A stretch of 64,000 bases of DNA from Lacinutrix sp. WUR7 (GTDB lineage: Bacteria > Bacteroidota > Bacteroidia > Flavobacteriales > Flavobacteriaceae). The first letter of the stretch is position 1, and each line of letters opens with the position of its first letter. Positions 1-7,815 of the stretch are shown here, one piece after another. The stretch is taken from contig NZ_CP045067.1 of assembly GCF_016864015.1 (NCBI RefSeq), positions 1,151,001 to 1,215,000 on the forward strand, read 5' to 3'. The position numbers were made by a program, and so were the translations under genes. The notes beneath the pieces are model-generated. The model had not been told where the DNA came from and searched no databases. It was given only the letters and a program-made list of their open reading frames with translations.

Positions 1-75
1 TCAAGTATTTACAACGTGAGCTATATTACTATTACATAACGAATTTTAAATAAAATAAAAATAACTCTCATAAAA

Positions 76-105
76 AAAACCAGCTACATTACTGTAACCG
101 GTTTT
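76..105 (-). terminator. Intrinsic terminator of the 183-572 gene
   Basis: On the minus strand this is a hairpin (outer arms AAAACC/GGTTTT, inner arms TACA/TGTA around TTAC) followed by a run of eight T. It lies about 80 bases past the stop codon of the small minus-strand gene. Nearly the same hairpin recurs at 671-700. Confidence 0.75.
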
Positions 106-182
106 CATTTATATTGTGTTTGATTTTGTTTTAATGATTACTCATGTATTAAATTTAAAACAAAATGCAAATACTTCGTCGT

Positions 183-572
183 TTAAACATCTTCCTTAGC
201 TTCTATAACATCATGAAATGTTGGTGGGTTCTCGGTAATACTAGCGGCTCCTTTTTTATTAATTTTAAAAATCACGTCCTTGGTTGTGGTAAATAAAATA
301 ATAGAGACAAAAGGCTTTGGTAAATATTGTTTTAAAAACACAAAAGCTTCTTCTAGTGTAAGTTCTTGTTCTTCATCTTCTACTTCTCTAGGTCTATAGC
401 GTAATTTCACTAAGACTTTAAAATCGTCTTCGGAATAGATTGGTCTTACAAAAATGTTTTTCAATTCGAGTTTACCAATGGTTTTAGCCATGGTTAATTT
501 AGCAAAGCGACCTTCTTGAACACTTTCTTTTACTTGTTCCCAGAAAAGAACTAAAACATCTTGGTATGGCAT
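183..572 (-). CDS. Conserved hypothetical protein, 129 aa
   Basis: I do not recognise this family. The protein is small, soluble-looking and mixed alpha/beta, with no signal peptide, membrane segment or cysteine motif. An acidic stretch lies near the middle (EVEDEEQELTLEEA). The ATG start at 572 is preceded by a -7 promoter match at 608-615 and the gene is closed by its own terminator, so it looks like a single-gene transcription unit rather than the end of the pyk operon. Codon use resembles the neighbours. Intact flanking signals argue that the reading frame is real; function is unknown. Confidence 0.7.
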   Translation of the reverse strand: MPYQDVLVLFWEQVKESVQEGRFAKLTMAKTIGKLELKNIFVRPIYSEDDFKVLVKLRYRPREVEDEEQELTLEEAFVFLKQYLPKPFVSIILFTTTKDVIFKINKKGAASITENPPTFHDVIEAKEDV

Positions 573-607
573 AAAACTATGGATTACGGATAAACAATTT
601 GAGTCTA

Positions 608-615
608 CAAAAGTA
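608..615 (-). promoter_or_regulatory. -7 promoter element TACTTTTG
   Basis: Exact match to the Bacteroidetes -7 consensus TAnnTTTG, read on the minus strand about 36 bases before the start codon at 572. A TTG lies upstream but only 12 bases away, shorter than the usual spacing to a -33 element. Confidence 0.55.
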
Positions 616-670
616 CCATTTATAATTCAATTATTACCTTGTTTGTTCTCTGTGGATAATGAAGAAATAA

Positions 671-700
671 AAAACCAGCTACATTACTGTAACTGGTTTT
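671..700 (-). terminator. Intrinsic terminator downstream of pyk
   Basis: Hairpin with outer arms AAAACCAG/CTGGTTTT and inner arms TACA/TGTA, followed on the minus strand by six T. It is the first strong terminator after pyk (stop at 911), about 210 bases downstream, and nearly duplicates the hairpin at 76-105. Confidence 0.7.
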
Positions 701-717
701 AATTTATAAACTATTCT

Positions 718-830
718 TAGTCTCGCGTTAGCGATTGTAACGGCATCCTTTTGCTTTTTCGGCAAAAGATATAGTAGAAAGCGCGGTACTACGAAGCTTT
801 TTAGCGAAGTAGTAAACGCTATAAAAATTA
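718..830 (-). repeat. GCGTTA-ended intergenic repeat, copy 1
   Basis: The stretch starts GCGTTAGCGATTG, contains CGGCATCCTTTT and AAAAGATATAG, and ends near AACGC. Related blocks occur near 14170, 24475, 45874 and 54484. It fills part of the 338-base gap between the 183-572 gene and pyk; no reading frame is visible in it. Confidence 0.6.
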
Positions 831-849
831 ACTTTATTACTTATTGTCC

Positions 850-904
850 TTTCGAGTGTAACGAATCCTATTAAAGATTCCTCCTTTACAGTCGGAATGA
901 CAAA
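850..904. repeat. TCGAGTG/TGACA intergenic repeat
   Basis: This block runs from CCTTTCGAGTGTAACGAATC to GTCGGAATGACAAA. It has no coding potential and is separate from the neighbouring GCGTTA-ended block. A related piece in the opposite orientation (CTCGATAC ... CACTCGAACTGACAT) is embedded in the repeat at 54.5 kb. Confidence 0.5.
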
Positions 905-910
905 AAGAAT

Positions 911-2353
911 CTAGAAACTACAACTTGTAATTTCGGTTACACGCAAGGTGTTTACCATTCCTTTTTCTTGTATTGGCATTGCCGCTAAACTGATTAGCAT
1001 GTCACCAACTTCTAAATACCCTTTTTTACAAGCAATAGCATTTACGTCTTCTATGGTTTCGTCTGTGCTTACAAACTTATCGTAATAAAACGTCTTAACC
1101 CCCCAAAGTAAATTTAACTGCGCTAATATACGTTTGTTAGAGGTAAATACTAAAATGTGTGCTGATGGACGCCAAGCTGAAATTTGAAATGCAGTATACC
1201 CACTATTGGTAAGTGTTGAAATACCTTTTGCATTAATTTCGTTTGCCATATTCGCTGCGTGATAACAGATCGATTTGGTGATATATCTTTTTGTGCGAAT
1301 ATGTGGTGGCATTTGTGGTACTTGAATAAGCGGGGAATCTTCTACGCTTTTAATAATGTTAGACATTTGCGTGATTACTTGCACAGGATATTGCCCGACA
1401 GAAGTTTCACCTGAAAGCATTACTGCATCTGCGCCATCCATTACAGAGTTTGCAACATCATTCACTTCTGCTCTTGTTGGTGTAAGACTAGAAATCATAG
1501 TTTCCATCATTTGCGTTGCAATGATTACTGGAATTCTAGCTTTTTTAGCACGTAATACTAATTGTTTTTGAATAAGTGGTACTTGTTCTGCAGGCACTTC
1601 CACTCCTAAATCCCCACGAGCAACCATCAATCCGTCACAATAAGCAACAATTTTATCTATGTTTTCTACAGCTTCTGGTTTTTCAATTTTAGCTATAATT
1701 GGAATTTTATGATCGCTGTGCTTTTTAATTAATTCTTCTAATTGCATTAAATCTTCTGCATGACGTACAAAGGATAAAGCCATCCAGTCTACTTTTTGCT
1801 CAATGGCAAAAATAGCATCTTCAATATCTTTTTCTGTTAAAGCTGGTTGTGAGATATTGGTGTTTGGTAGATTTACTCCTTTTTTAGATTTAAGGGGGCC
1901 ACCTTGTATTACTCTTGCTTTAACTTCGGTTTTTTTGTCTGTAGAAACGACTTCAAAAATAAGTTTACCATCATCTAAAAGAATACGTTCTCCTGGTTTT
2001 GCGTCTTGAGGAAAACGGTCATAAGTCATGTAAACACGCTCTTTTGTCCCTTCAAAACGTTCTCCGGTGGCAAAGATAATTTCGTCTCCTTCTTTTACAA
2101 TGACATCTCCTTTCATAACTCCTACACGAAGTTTTGGTCCTTGTAAATCTCCTAAAATAGCCGCATTATAACCAAATTCATCATTAAGTTCACGTATCAT
2201 TTGAATGCGTTCTTTTACGTCTGCATAATCTGCATGCGAAAAATTAATTCTAAACACATCTACTCCTTCTTCTAGCATTCTTTTTAAAACCTTTTTGGTA
2301 CTTGTTGCTGGTCCTAAGGTTGCTACTATTTTGGTTTTTTTTCTTTTTATCAT
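911..2353 (-). CDS. pyk: Pyruvate kinase
   Basis: Catalyses phosphoenolpyruvate plus ADP to pyruvate plus ATP in the cytoplasm, the last step of glycolysis. The 480 residues match the usual length. Visible motifs are KIVATLGPAT at 8-17, RINFSHA near 35, GDLQGPKLRVG near 68, the active-site lysine in IIAKIEKPEA (K222), MVARGDLGVEVP at 243-254 and MLSGETSVG near 302. The C-terminal effector domain is present. It is the last gene of a minus-strand cluster acpP-fabF-rnc-(IPExxxVDY)-pyk, a common flavobacterial order. The gap to the preceding gene is about 45 bases and holds a CGATA/TATCG palindrome. Confidence 0.97.
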   Translation of the reverse strand: MIKRKKTKIVATLGPATSTKKVLKRMLEEGVDVFRINFSHADYADVKERIQMIRELNDEFGYNAAILGDLQGPKLRVGVMKGDVIVKEGDEIIFATGERFEGTKERVYMTYDRFPQDAKPGERILLDDGKLIFEVVSTDKKTEVKARVIQGGPLKSKKGVNLPNTNISQPALTEKDIEDAIFAIEQKVDWMALSFVRHAEDLMQLEELIKKHSDHKIPIIAKIEKPEAVENIDKIVAYCDGLMVARGDLGVEVPAEQVPLIQKQLVLRAKKARIPVIIATQMMETMISSLTPTRAEVNDVANSVMDGADAVMLSGETSVGQYPVQVITQMSNIIKSVEDSPLIQVPQMPPHIRTKRYITKSICYHAANMANEINAKGISTLTNSGYTAFQISAWRPSAHILVFTSNKRILAQLNLLWGVKTFYYDKFVSTDETIEDVNAIACKKGYLEVGDMLISLAAMPIQEKGMVNTLRVTEITSCSF

Positions 2354-2367
2354 ATTCGTTTTCCTTG

Positions 2368-2392
2368 AATCCCGATAGATATCGAGAGATAA
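2368..2392. repeat. Small palindrome CGATA-GA-TATCG before pyk
   Basis: A short inverted repeat lies in the gap between the IPExxxVDY gene and pyk, 15 bases from the pyk start. A similar but weaker CCGATAGATCTATC string occurs near 26029, just downstream of the NrtS-like gene's upstream region. It may be a small intergenic repeat or an RNA hairpin in the pyk leader. Confidence 0.35.
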
Positions 2393-2397
2393 TATTT

Positions 2398-2874
2398 TTA
2401 ATTAAATATTAATTGGTCTGTAGTTTTTAATTTGTTTGCATCAATACCAAAAGCAGTTACTACTTGAGGTATTTCTAAAATTTTATTTAAGGCTTGCTTT
2501 TCTAAATGCTGATTAGGATCATCACTTATTTTTAATATAAAATTCACCTTTTTATATTCGGGAATTAAATAGTTTGTTTTTGTAAATTTCTCTTCGTTTA
2601 CAAATAACGAAGTAACATCTACTGCATCATTAACTTCTATTTTGCTAATGTTAGATATCAGATTCCAAACGGTTAATTGTTTTTCGTCTTCCCATTCAAA
2701 AATAGAATAACATGAAGTATCTTTATATTCTATATCTACGGATTTTCTTTTAAGGTTTAGTCCTAGATGTTTGTTTAATAAATAGGCTAGTCTGTAGTCT
2801 TCAATAGAGCAATGTATGCCAATTAAAGCATAGTCTATGTCTTCTATAAAATCTTCAAGAATTAGTTTTCGCAA
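2398..2874 (-). CDS. IPExxxVDY family protein
   Basis: A 158-residue protein of a Bacteroidetes family named after its IPExxxVDY motif and typically encoded between pyk and rnc. Here the motif reads IPEYKKVNF (residues 104-112), so VDY has become VNF. The N-terminal part (EDFIEDIDYALIGIHC ... RLAYLLNKHL) also fits the family. The start is TTG at 2874: there is no in-frame ATG before the conserved N-terminus, and AAAGGA sits about ten bases upstream. The function of the family is unknown; the conserved position suggests a housekeeping role, which is inference. Confidence 0.85.
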   Translation of the reverse strand: MRKLILEDFIEDIDYALIGIHCSIEDYRLAYLLNKHLGLNLKRKSVDIEYKDTSCYSIFEWEDEKQLTVWNLISNISKIEVNDAVDVTSLFVNEEKFTKTNYLIPEYKKVNFILKISDDPNQHLEKQALNKILEIPQVVTAFGIDANKLKTTDQLIFN

Positions 2875-2992
2875 AATGTTAATTCCTTTTAATTATTGTA
2901 AATATAGTATTTAAAACGAAGAATTGTGTTAAGCTAAAGGTAATATTAACAGTTGTTTTTAACGAAAACGTTATAGTTGGTAGATAATAATT

Positions 2993-3739
2993 TTAAACTG
3001 TAGCTCCTCTTGGGATTTGCTTTTGCAACGCAAAAAACGCTCTTTTTGAGGCTTTTTCTTCGGCCTTCTTTTTAGAAGTAGCTCGTGCTTTAGAAATCAC
3101 TTTTTTATCTATAGAAAGTTTCACAGAAAAATGTCTTATATCATCATTTCCTGTGTCTTCATAGACATCATAATTAAAATTTTTCTTCTCTTTTTGGCAC
3201 CATTCAATAAGCAAACTTTTATAACTTATTACTTTGCCTTCTAGCGTTTCTATATCTACATGTGGAGTAATTACTCGTTTGTAAATAAATTTCTCGCAGT
3301 ACTTATAGCCTCGATCTAGGAAAATAGCACCTACTAAAGCTTCGAATAAATTGCCATGAATATTATCACCAAATTGACCTTTAGGTATTTTACTTTCTAC
3401 TAATTTTATTAGTTTAAGATCTCTTCCTAATTCGTTTAAATGCTCTCTACTTACAATTTTAGAACGCATTTTGGTAAGGTACCCTTCATCTCCACTTGGA
3501 ACTTCTATATATAAATGATGTGCCACTACAGCACTAAGCATTGCGTCTCCTAAAAATTCTAATCGTTCATAATTAATAGCATGTCCTTTGCTATTTCTTA
3601 TGTTCATAGAACGATGTGTAAAAGCAGTTTGGTAAAATTTTATTTCCTTAGGTTTAAAGCTTAAAATTTTTGCGATAGACGTAAAAAAATCCCCGTTATC
3701 TTTAGAACGAGAATTAAATATGTTACGAATGTAGCTCAT
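2993..3739 (-). CDS. rnc: Ribonuclease III
   Basis: Endonuclease that cuts double-stranded RNA in rRNA and mRNA maturation. The 248 residues contain the RNase III signature ERLEFLGDAML (58-68), the second acidic motif FEALVGAIFLDRG (132-144) and a C-terminal double-stranded-RNA-binding domain (about 173-241) ending in the lysine-rich ATSKKKAEEKASKRAF helix. All catalytic acidic residues appear to be in place. The start codon lies 7 bases after the fabF stop, so the two are very probably co-transcribed. Confidence 0.97.
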   Translation of the reverse strand: MSYIRNIFNSRSKDNGDFFTSIAKILSFKPKEIKFYQTAFTHRSMNIRNSKGHAINYERLEFLGDAMLSAVVAHHLYIEVPSGDEGYLTKMRSKIVSREHLNELGRDLKLIKLVESKIPKGQFGDNIHGNLFEALVGAIFLDRGYKYCEKFIYKRVITPHVDIETLEGKVISYKSLLIEWCQKEKKNFNYDVYEDTGNDDIRHFSVKLSIDKKVISKARATSKKKAEEKASKRAFFALQKQIPRGATV

Positions 3740-3746
3740 TCAAAAA

Positions 3747-4997
3747 TTAATCTAACTTCTTAAATAATACACAAGCATTATGTCCACCAAATCCAAAGGT
3801 GTTGCTCATGGCTACTTTAACATCTCTTTTTTGAGGTGTATTAAGTGTTAAATTTAATTCAGGGTCTATACGGTCATCCACTGTAGTATGATTTATTGTT
3901 GGAGGCACGATACCATGTTCCATTGCAAGAATACACGCAATAGATTCAATAGCTCCTGCTGCACCTAACAAATGGCCAGTCATAGATTTTGTAGAATTAA
4001 TGTTTATGTTTTTCGCATGCGCACCAAATACTTGAGAAATAGCTTTAAGTTCTGCAACATCTCCTAGAGGTGTTGAGGTACCATGTGTATTAATATGGTC
4101 TACTTCTTCTGGTTTAAGTCCGGCATTTTCTAAACAATTTTTCATAACAGCAATAACACCAATTCCTTCTGGATGTGGCGCTGTCATGTGATATGCATCT
4201 GAAGACATTCCGCCTCCTAATACTTCTGCATATATTTTTGCTCCTCTTGCTTTTGCGTGCTCATATTCTTCTAAAACAATAGCTCCTGCGCCTTCTCCTA
4301 AAACAAAACCATCTCTGGTAGCGTCAAAAGGTCTAGATGCTGTTTCTGGGCTTTCGTTTCTAGTAGATAAAGCATGCATGGCATTAAATCCACCCATTCC
4401 AGCAATAGTAACTGCTGCTTCACTTCCTCCAGTAACTATAACATCACAATGACCTAAACGAATATAGTTTAAGGCATCTATCATAGCGTTAGCAGAAGAG
4501 GCACAAGCCGAAACTGTTGTGTAATTTGGTCCCATAAATCCATGTTTAATAGATATGTTCCCAGGTGCAATATCTGCAATCATTTTTGGAATAAAGAATG
4601 GATTGAATCTAGGTGTACCATCTCCTTCTGCAAAGTTTAAAACTTCGTTTTGAAAGGTTTCTAGACCACCAATTCCTGCACCCCAAATAACACCAACACG
4701 TAGTTTGTTGATGGTGTCCAAGTTAAGCTTAGCATCTATGATAGCTTCATCTGAAGCTACCATAGCGTACTGAGCGAACCTGTCCATTTTACGCGCTTCT
4801 TTTCTATCAAAAAAATCGGTCGCGTTAAAGTTTTTTATTTCACAAGCGAACTTGGTTTTGAACTTTTCCGTATCAAAATATGTTATTGGCGCAGCACCAC
4901 TTTTACCACTTAATAAGGCTTCCCAATATTCATCTTTGGTATTACCGATTGGTGTTAATGCTCCTAGACCTGTAACTACAACTCGCTTTAGTTCCAT
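3747..4997 (-). CDS. fabF: Beta-ketoacyl-ACP synthase II
   Basis: Elongating condensing enzyme of type II fatty-acid synthesis: condenses malonyl-ACP with acyl-ACP. The 416 residues carry the catalytic triad: Cys165 in VSACASSAN, His305 in NTHGTSTPLGD and His342 in STKSMTGHLLGAAGA. The N-terminal VVVTGLGALTPIG is typical. It lies 12 bases downstream of acpP, its acyl-carrier partner, and 7 bases upstream of rnc, the conserved acpP-fabF-rnc arrangement. Confidence 0.97.
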   Translation of the reverse strand: MELKRVVVTGLGALTPIGNTKDEYWEALLSGKSGAAPITYFDTEKFKTKFACEIKNFNATDFFDRKEARKMDRFAQYAMVASDEAIIDAKLNLDTINKLRVGVIWGAGIGGLETFQNEVLNFAEGDGTPRFNPFFIPKMIADIAPGNISIKHGFMGPNYTTVSACASSANAMIDALNYIRLGHCDVIVTGGSEAAVTIAGMGGFNAMHALSTRNESPETASRPFDATRDGFVLGEGAGAIVLEEYEHAKARGAKIYAEVLGGGMSSDAYHMTAPHPEGIGVIAVMKNCLENAGLKPEEVDHINTHGTSTPLGDVAELKAISQVFGAHAKNININSTKSMTGHLLGAAGAIESIACILAMEHGIVPPTINHTTVDDRIDPELNLTLNTPQKRDVKVAMSNTFGFGGHNACVLFKKLD

Positions 4998-5009
4998 AAA
5001 AATTTGTTC

Positions 5010-5243
5010 TTATTTAGCTGCTTCGATATAAGAAACTGCTTGACCAACTGTTGCAATATTTTCAGCTTGATCGTCTGGTATTTGGATATCGAATTCTTTT
5101 TCGAACTCCATTATTAATTCTACAGTATCTAATGAATCTGCTCCTAAGTCGTTTGTAAAGCTAGCTTCAGTAACAACTTCGTTTTCATCAACTCCCAGTT
5201 TGTCTACGATAATCGCTTTTACTCTTGATGCAATGTCTGACAT
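5010..5243 (-). CDS. acpP: Acyl carrier protein
   Basis: Small acidic carrier of growing acyl chains. The 77 residues contain [11 protein letters not shown] with Ser37 as the phosphopantetheine attachment site. First gene of the acpP-fabF-rnc-pyk cluster; a -7 element lies at 5276-5283, giving a short leader. Divergently arranged with purN. Confidence 0.98.
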   Translation of the reverse strand: MSDIASRVKAIIVDKLGVDENEVVTEASFTNDLGADSLDTVELIMEFEKEFDIQIPDDQAENIATVGQAVSYIEAAK

Positions 5244-5275
5244 AATCTTTTTAATTTTAAGTTTTAATTAGATGG

Positions 5276-5283
5276 CAAAAATA
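5276..5283 (-). promoter_or_regulatory. -7 promoter element TATTTTTG of acpP
   Basis: Exact TAnnTTTG match on the minus strand, 33 bases before the acpP start codon. No TTG at a suitable -33 distance was seen. Confidence 0.6.
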
Positions 5284-5425
5284 AAAAACTTTATTTTAAA
5301 ACACACCTTTAGTTTAAAAATGTGTCCTAATTTAATAAATAAAGCTGAATATTTCTTTTTTACCCGCTAATTGTTAATAATTATTCTTTTTTTTGTTTGA
5401 ACAATTTTAACATTATTATCTGTAA

Positions 5426-5995
5426 ATGAAACGTATTGTAATTTTTGCTTCCGGAAGTGGAACTAATGCTGAAAATTTAATTAAGTTTTTTCACAACAGA
5501 GAAAATGCTTCTGTTATTCAGGTTCTAACTAACAATCCTCGTGCCAAAGTTTTAGACCGATGTAAAAAACTGAATGTTAGCGCATTATCATTCAACAGGA
5601 CAGCATTTACTAAAACCACTGATGTACTAGATTTACTTAAAAACAGCCAACCCGACCTTATTGTGTTAGCCGGTTTTTTATGGAAGTTCCCAGAAAACAT
5701 ACTCCAACATTTTCCTAATAAAGTGATAAATGTGCACCCTGCTTTGCTACCAAAATATGGAGGAAAAGGCATGTATGGAATGCATGTTCACGAAGCCGTT
5801 GTAAATAATAAAGAAAAAGAAACCGGGATCACTATTCATTACGTAAATGAACATTATGATGAAGGAGCTATCATTTTTCAAGCAAAATGTAAGGTAAATA
5901 CTACGGATTCTGCTGAAGATGTCGCTAAAAAGATTCATTTATTGGAAATGGAGCATTTTCCTGAAGTAGTAAATCAGGTATTATTTTCAGAATAG
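5426..5995 (+). CDS. purN: Phosphoribosylglycinamide formyltransferase
   Basis: Transfers a formyl group from 10-formyl-tetrahydrofolate to GAR in purine synthesis. The 189 residues show the N-terminal loop IFASGSGTNAENL and the catalytic trio Asn102 and His104 (NVHPALLP) and Asp145 (HYDEGAIIFQ). Length matches the family. It opens a plus-strand run rnhA-PfkB-purF, and purF is also a purine-pathway gene. No clear TAnnTTTG was found in the 180-base divergent region on this strand. Confidence 0.96.
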   Translation: MKRIVIFASGSGTNAENLIKFFHNRENASVIQVLTNNPRAKVLDRCKKLNVSALSFNRTAFTKTTDVLDLLKNSQPDLIVLAGFLWKFPENILQHFPNKVINVHPALLPKYGGKGMYGMHVHEAVVNNKEKETGITIHYVNEHYDEGAIIFQAKCKVNTTDSAEDVAKKIHLLEMEHFPEVVNQVLFSE

Positions 5996-6066
5996 AAGTT
6001 AAACTATAAATAATCCGATTTTCGCTAAAGTTTATCTTGAGCGATGTAGAAAGGCGGAAGCTAAAG

Positions 6067-6708
6067 ATGTCAAAAAAGAAAAAAAAATATTATACTGTTT
6101 GGAAGGGGCACCGCGTTGGTGTTTTTGATACTTGGAAAGACTGTAAAGCACAAATTAAAGATTATCAAGGCGCACAATACAAATCTTTCGCCACTTTTGA
6201 TGCTGCAAAAAAAGCATTAAACGGAAGCTATAAAGATTACGTAGGTACCAATAAGAAGTTTAAAAGCGAACTTACCGCAGAGCAACTTAAAAAAATTGGA
6301 CAACCTAATTACAACTCTATTTCCGTAGATGCTGCCTCTTCTGGAAACCCTGGTATTATGGAGTATCGTGGTGTAGAAACAAAATCTAAAAAACAATTGT
6401 TTATTCAAGGCCCTTTTGCGGAAGGCACAAATAATATAGGCGAATTTTTAGCATTGGTTCACGGATTAAGTTTTTTAAAAAAACACAATAGTGACCTTAT
6501 TATATATACAGACTCGAAAACTGCTATGAGTTGGGTACGCAAAAAAACATGCAATTCTAAGCTAGAACGCAACGCCAAAAACAAACCTGTTTACGATTTG
6601 GTAGACCGCGCAATAGCCTGGTTAAACAATAACACGTACAAAACAACTATTGTAAAATGGGAAACCAAAGCTTGGGGAGAAATACCTGCAGATTTTGGAA
6701 GGAAATAA
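6067..6708 (+). CDS. rnhA: Ribonuclease HI with N-terminal RNA/DNA-hybrid-binding domain
   Basis: Degrades the RNA strand of RNA-DNA hybrids. The first ~50 residues (KKKYYTVWKGHRVGVF ... FDAAKKAL) form the caulimovirus-viroplasmin/RNase H1 N-terminal hybrid-binding domain, as in eukaryotic RNase H1. The catalytic domain follows with the four acidic residues in SVDAASSGNPG, GTNNIGEFLAL, IYTDSKTA and ADFGRK. I chose the ATG at 6067 rather than an in-frame ATG at 6037, because the family begins MSKKKKYY and GGCGGAAG lies just upstream of 6067. Confidence 0.93.
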   Translation: MSKKKKKYYTVWKGHRVGVFDTWKDCKAQIKDYQGAQYKSFATFDAAKKALNGSYKDYVGTNKKFKSELTAEQLKKIGQPNYNSISVDAASSGNPGIMEYRGVETKSKKQLFIQGPFAEGTNNIGEFLALVHGLSFLKKHNSDLIIYTDSKTAMSWVRKKTCNSKLERNAKNKPVYDLVDRAIAWLNNNTYKTTIVKWETKAWGEIPADFGRK

Positions 6709-6734
6709 TTTATTATACTCGTTTTAAAATAACG

Positions 6735-6742
6735 TATATTTG
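6735..6742 (+). promoter_or_regulatory. -7 promoter element TATATTTG of the PfkB kinase gene
   Basis: Exact TAnnTTTG match 23 bases before the ATG at 6765, in the gap after rnhA. It implies the kinase gene has its own promoter. Confidence 0.6.
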
Positions 6743-6764
6743 CAAAAAAAATTAATATCGCTTT

Positions 6765-7694
6765 ATGAGCAAATTAGTCATTGTAGGTACTGTAGCATTT
6801 GATGCTATTGAAACACCTTTTGGTAAAACCGATAAAATTCTTGGAGGAGCAGCAACTTATATAGGTTTTTCTGCAGCAAATTTTGATCATGTGGATGCAG
6901 CAGCAGTTTCTGTTGTTGGAGGAGATTTTCCGCAAGAATATCTAGATCTTTTAACCGAAAGAAAAATAAATATAGAAGGAGTTGAAATAGTAAAAGAAGG
7001 AAAAACTTTCTTTTGGAGTGGTAAATATCATAACGATATGAACACTCGTGATACTTTAGCAACAGAATTAAATGTACTAGAACATTTTACGCCAGTTGTT
7101 CCTGAAAGTTATAAAGATGCAGATATTGTAATGCTTGGTAACCTACATCCTTTAACACAACAGAGTGTTCTGGATCAAATGTCTAAAAAACCAAAATTAG
7201 CAATTTTAGATACCATGAATTTCTGGATGGATATTGCTATGGATGATTTAAAAGCAGTTATAAAAAATATAGATGTGATCACCATTAATGATGAAGAAGC
7301 TCGCCAGTTATCTGGAGAATATTCTCTAGTAAATGCTGCAAAGAAGATTCATGAAATGGGTCCTAAATATGTGGTTATTAAAAAAGGAGAACATGGCGCT
7401 TTACTATTTAGTGAAGGAAACATGTTCTATGCACCAGCTTTACCATTAGCTGAAGTTTTTGATCCAACTGGAGCAGGAGACACTTTCGCAGGTGGTTTTG
7501 CAGGGTATATTGCTAAAACAGGTAATATTTCTTTTGAAAACATGAAAAAGGCTGTAATATATGGTTCTGCACTAGCTTCCTTTTGCGTAGAAAAATTTGG
7601 GACAGAACGCATGCTAACCTTAACAGATAAAGAAATCTTCGAACGCTTGCAGCAGTTCAAGGATTTAACACAATTTGAAATTGAATTAAACTAA
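6765..7694 (+). CDS. PfkB-family sugar/nucleoside kinase
   Basis: ATP-dependent kinase of the ribokinase/PfkB fold, 309 residues. The N-terminal GTVAFDAIETPFG and GGAATYIGFSAANF fit the substrate side. The signature DPTGAGDTFAGGFAG near residues 233-247 holds the catalytic aspartate and anion hole. The substrate cannot be read from the sequence; a nucleoside or sugar is likely, and the location just before purF and after purN hints at nucleotide metabolism (inference). A strong terminator follows at once, separating it from purF. Confidence 0.88.
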   Translation: MSKLVIVGTVAFDAIETPFGKTDKILGGAATYIGFSAANFDHVDAAAVSVVGGDFPQEYLDLLTERKINIEGVEIVKEGKTFFWSGKYHNDMNTRDTLATELNVLEHFTPVVPESYKDADIVMLGNLHPLTQQSVLDQMSKKPKLAILDTMNFWMDIAMDDLKAVIKNIDVITINDEEARQLSGEYSLVNAAKKIHEMGPKYVVIKKGEHGALLFSEGNMFYAPALPLAEVFDPTGAGDTFAGGFAGYIAKTGNISFENMKKAVIYGSALASFCVEKFGTERMLTLTDKEIFERLQQFKDLTQFEIELN

Positions 7695-7699
7695 ATATA

Positions 7700-7729
7700 A
7701 ACGCGCTCAAAATGGAGCGCGTTTTTTTA
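7700..7729 (+). terminator. Intrinsic terminator after the PfkB kinase gene
   Basis: Perfect 9-base-pair stem AACGCGCTC/GAGCGCGTT with loop AAAATG, followed by seven T. It starts 5 bases after the stop codon. Confidence 0.93.
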
Positions 7730-7815
7730 TTTCCGCAAAAATCAAAGTTTCCTAATTTGTTATGAAACAATGTAAAAAGCGACAACACAAATAAAAACAA
7801 TAAACACAACTAAAA

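Noticed and set aside
1-182. A possible coding end at the left edge.
   Set aside because: No frame of useful length runs into the edge on either strand; only the terminator at 76-105 stands out.
6037-6066. Ten extra N-terminal residues for the RNase H gene (MSDVERRKLK).
   Set aside because: Homologues start at MSKKKKYY, and the better upstream signal GGCGGAAG precedes the ATG at 6067.
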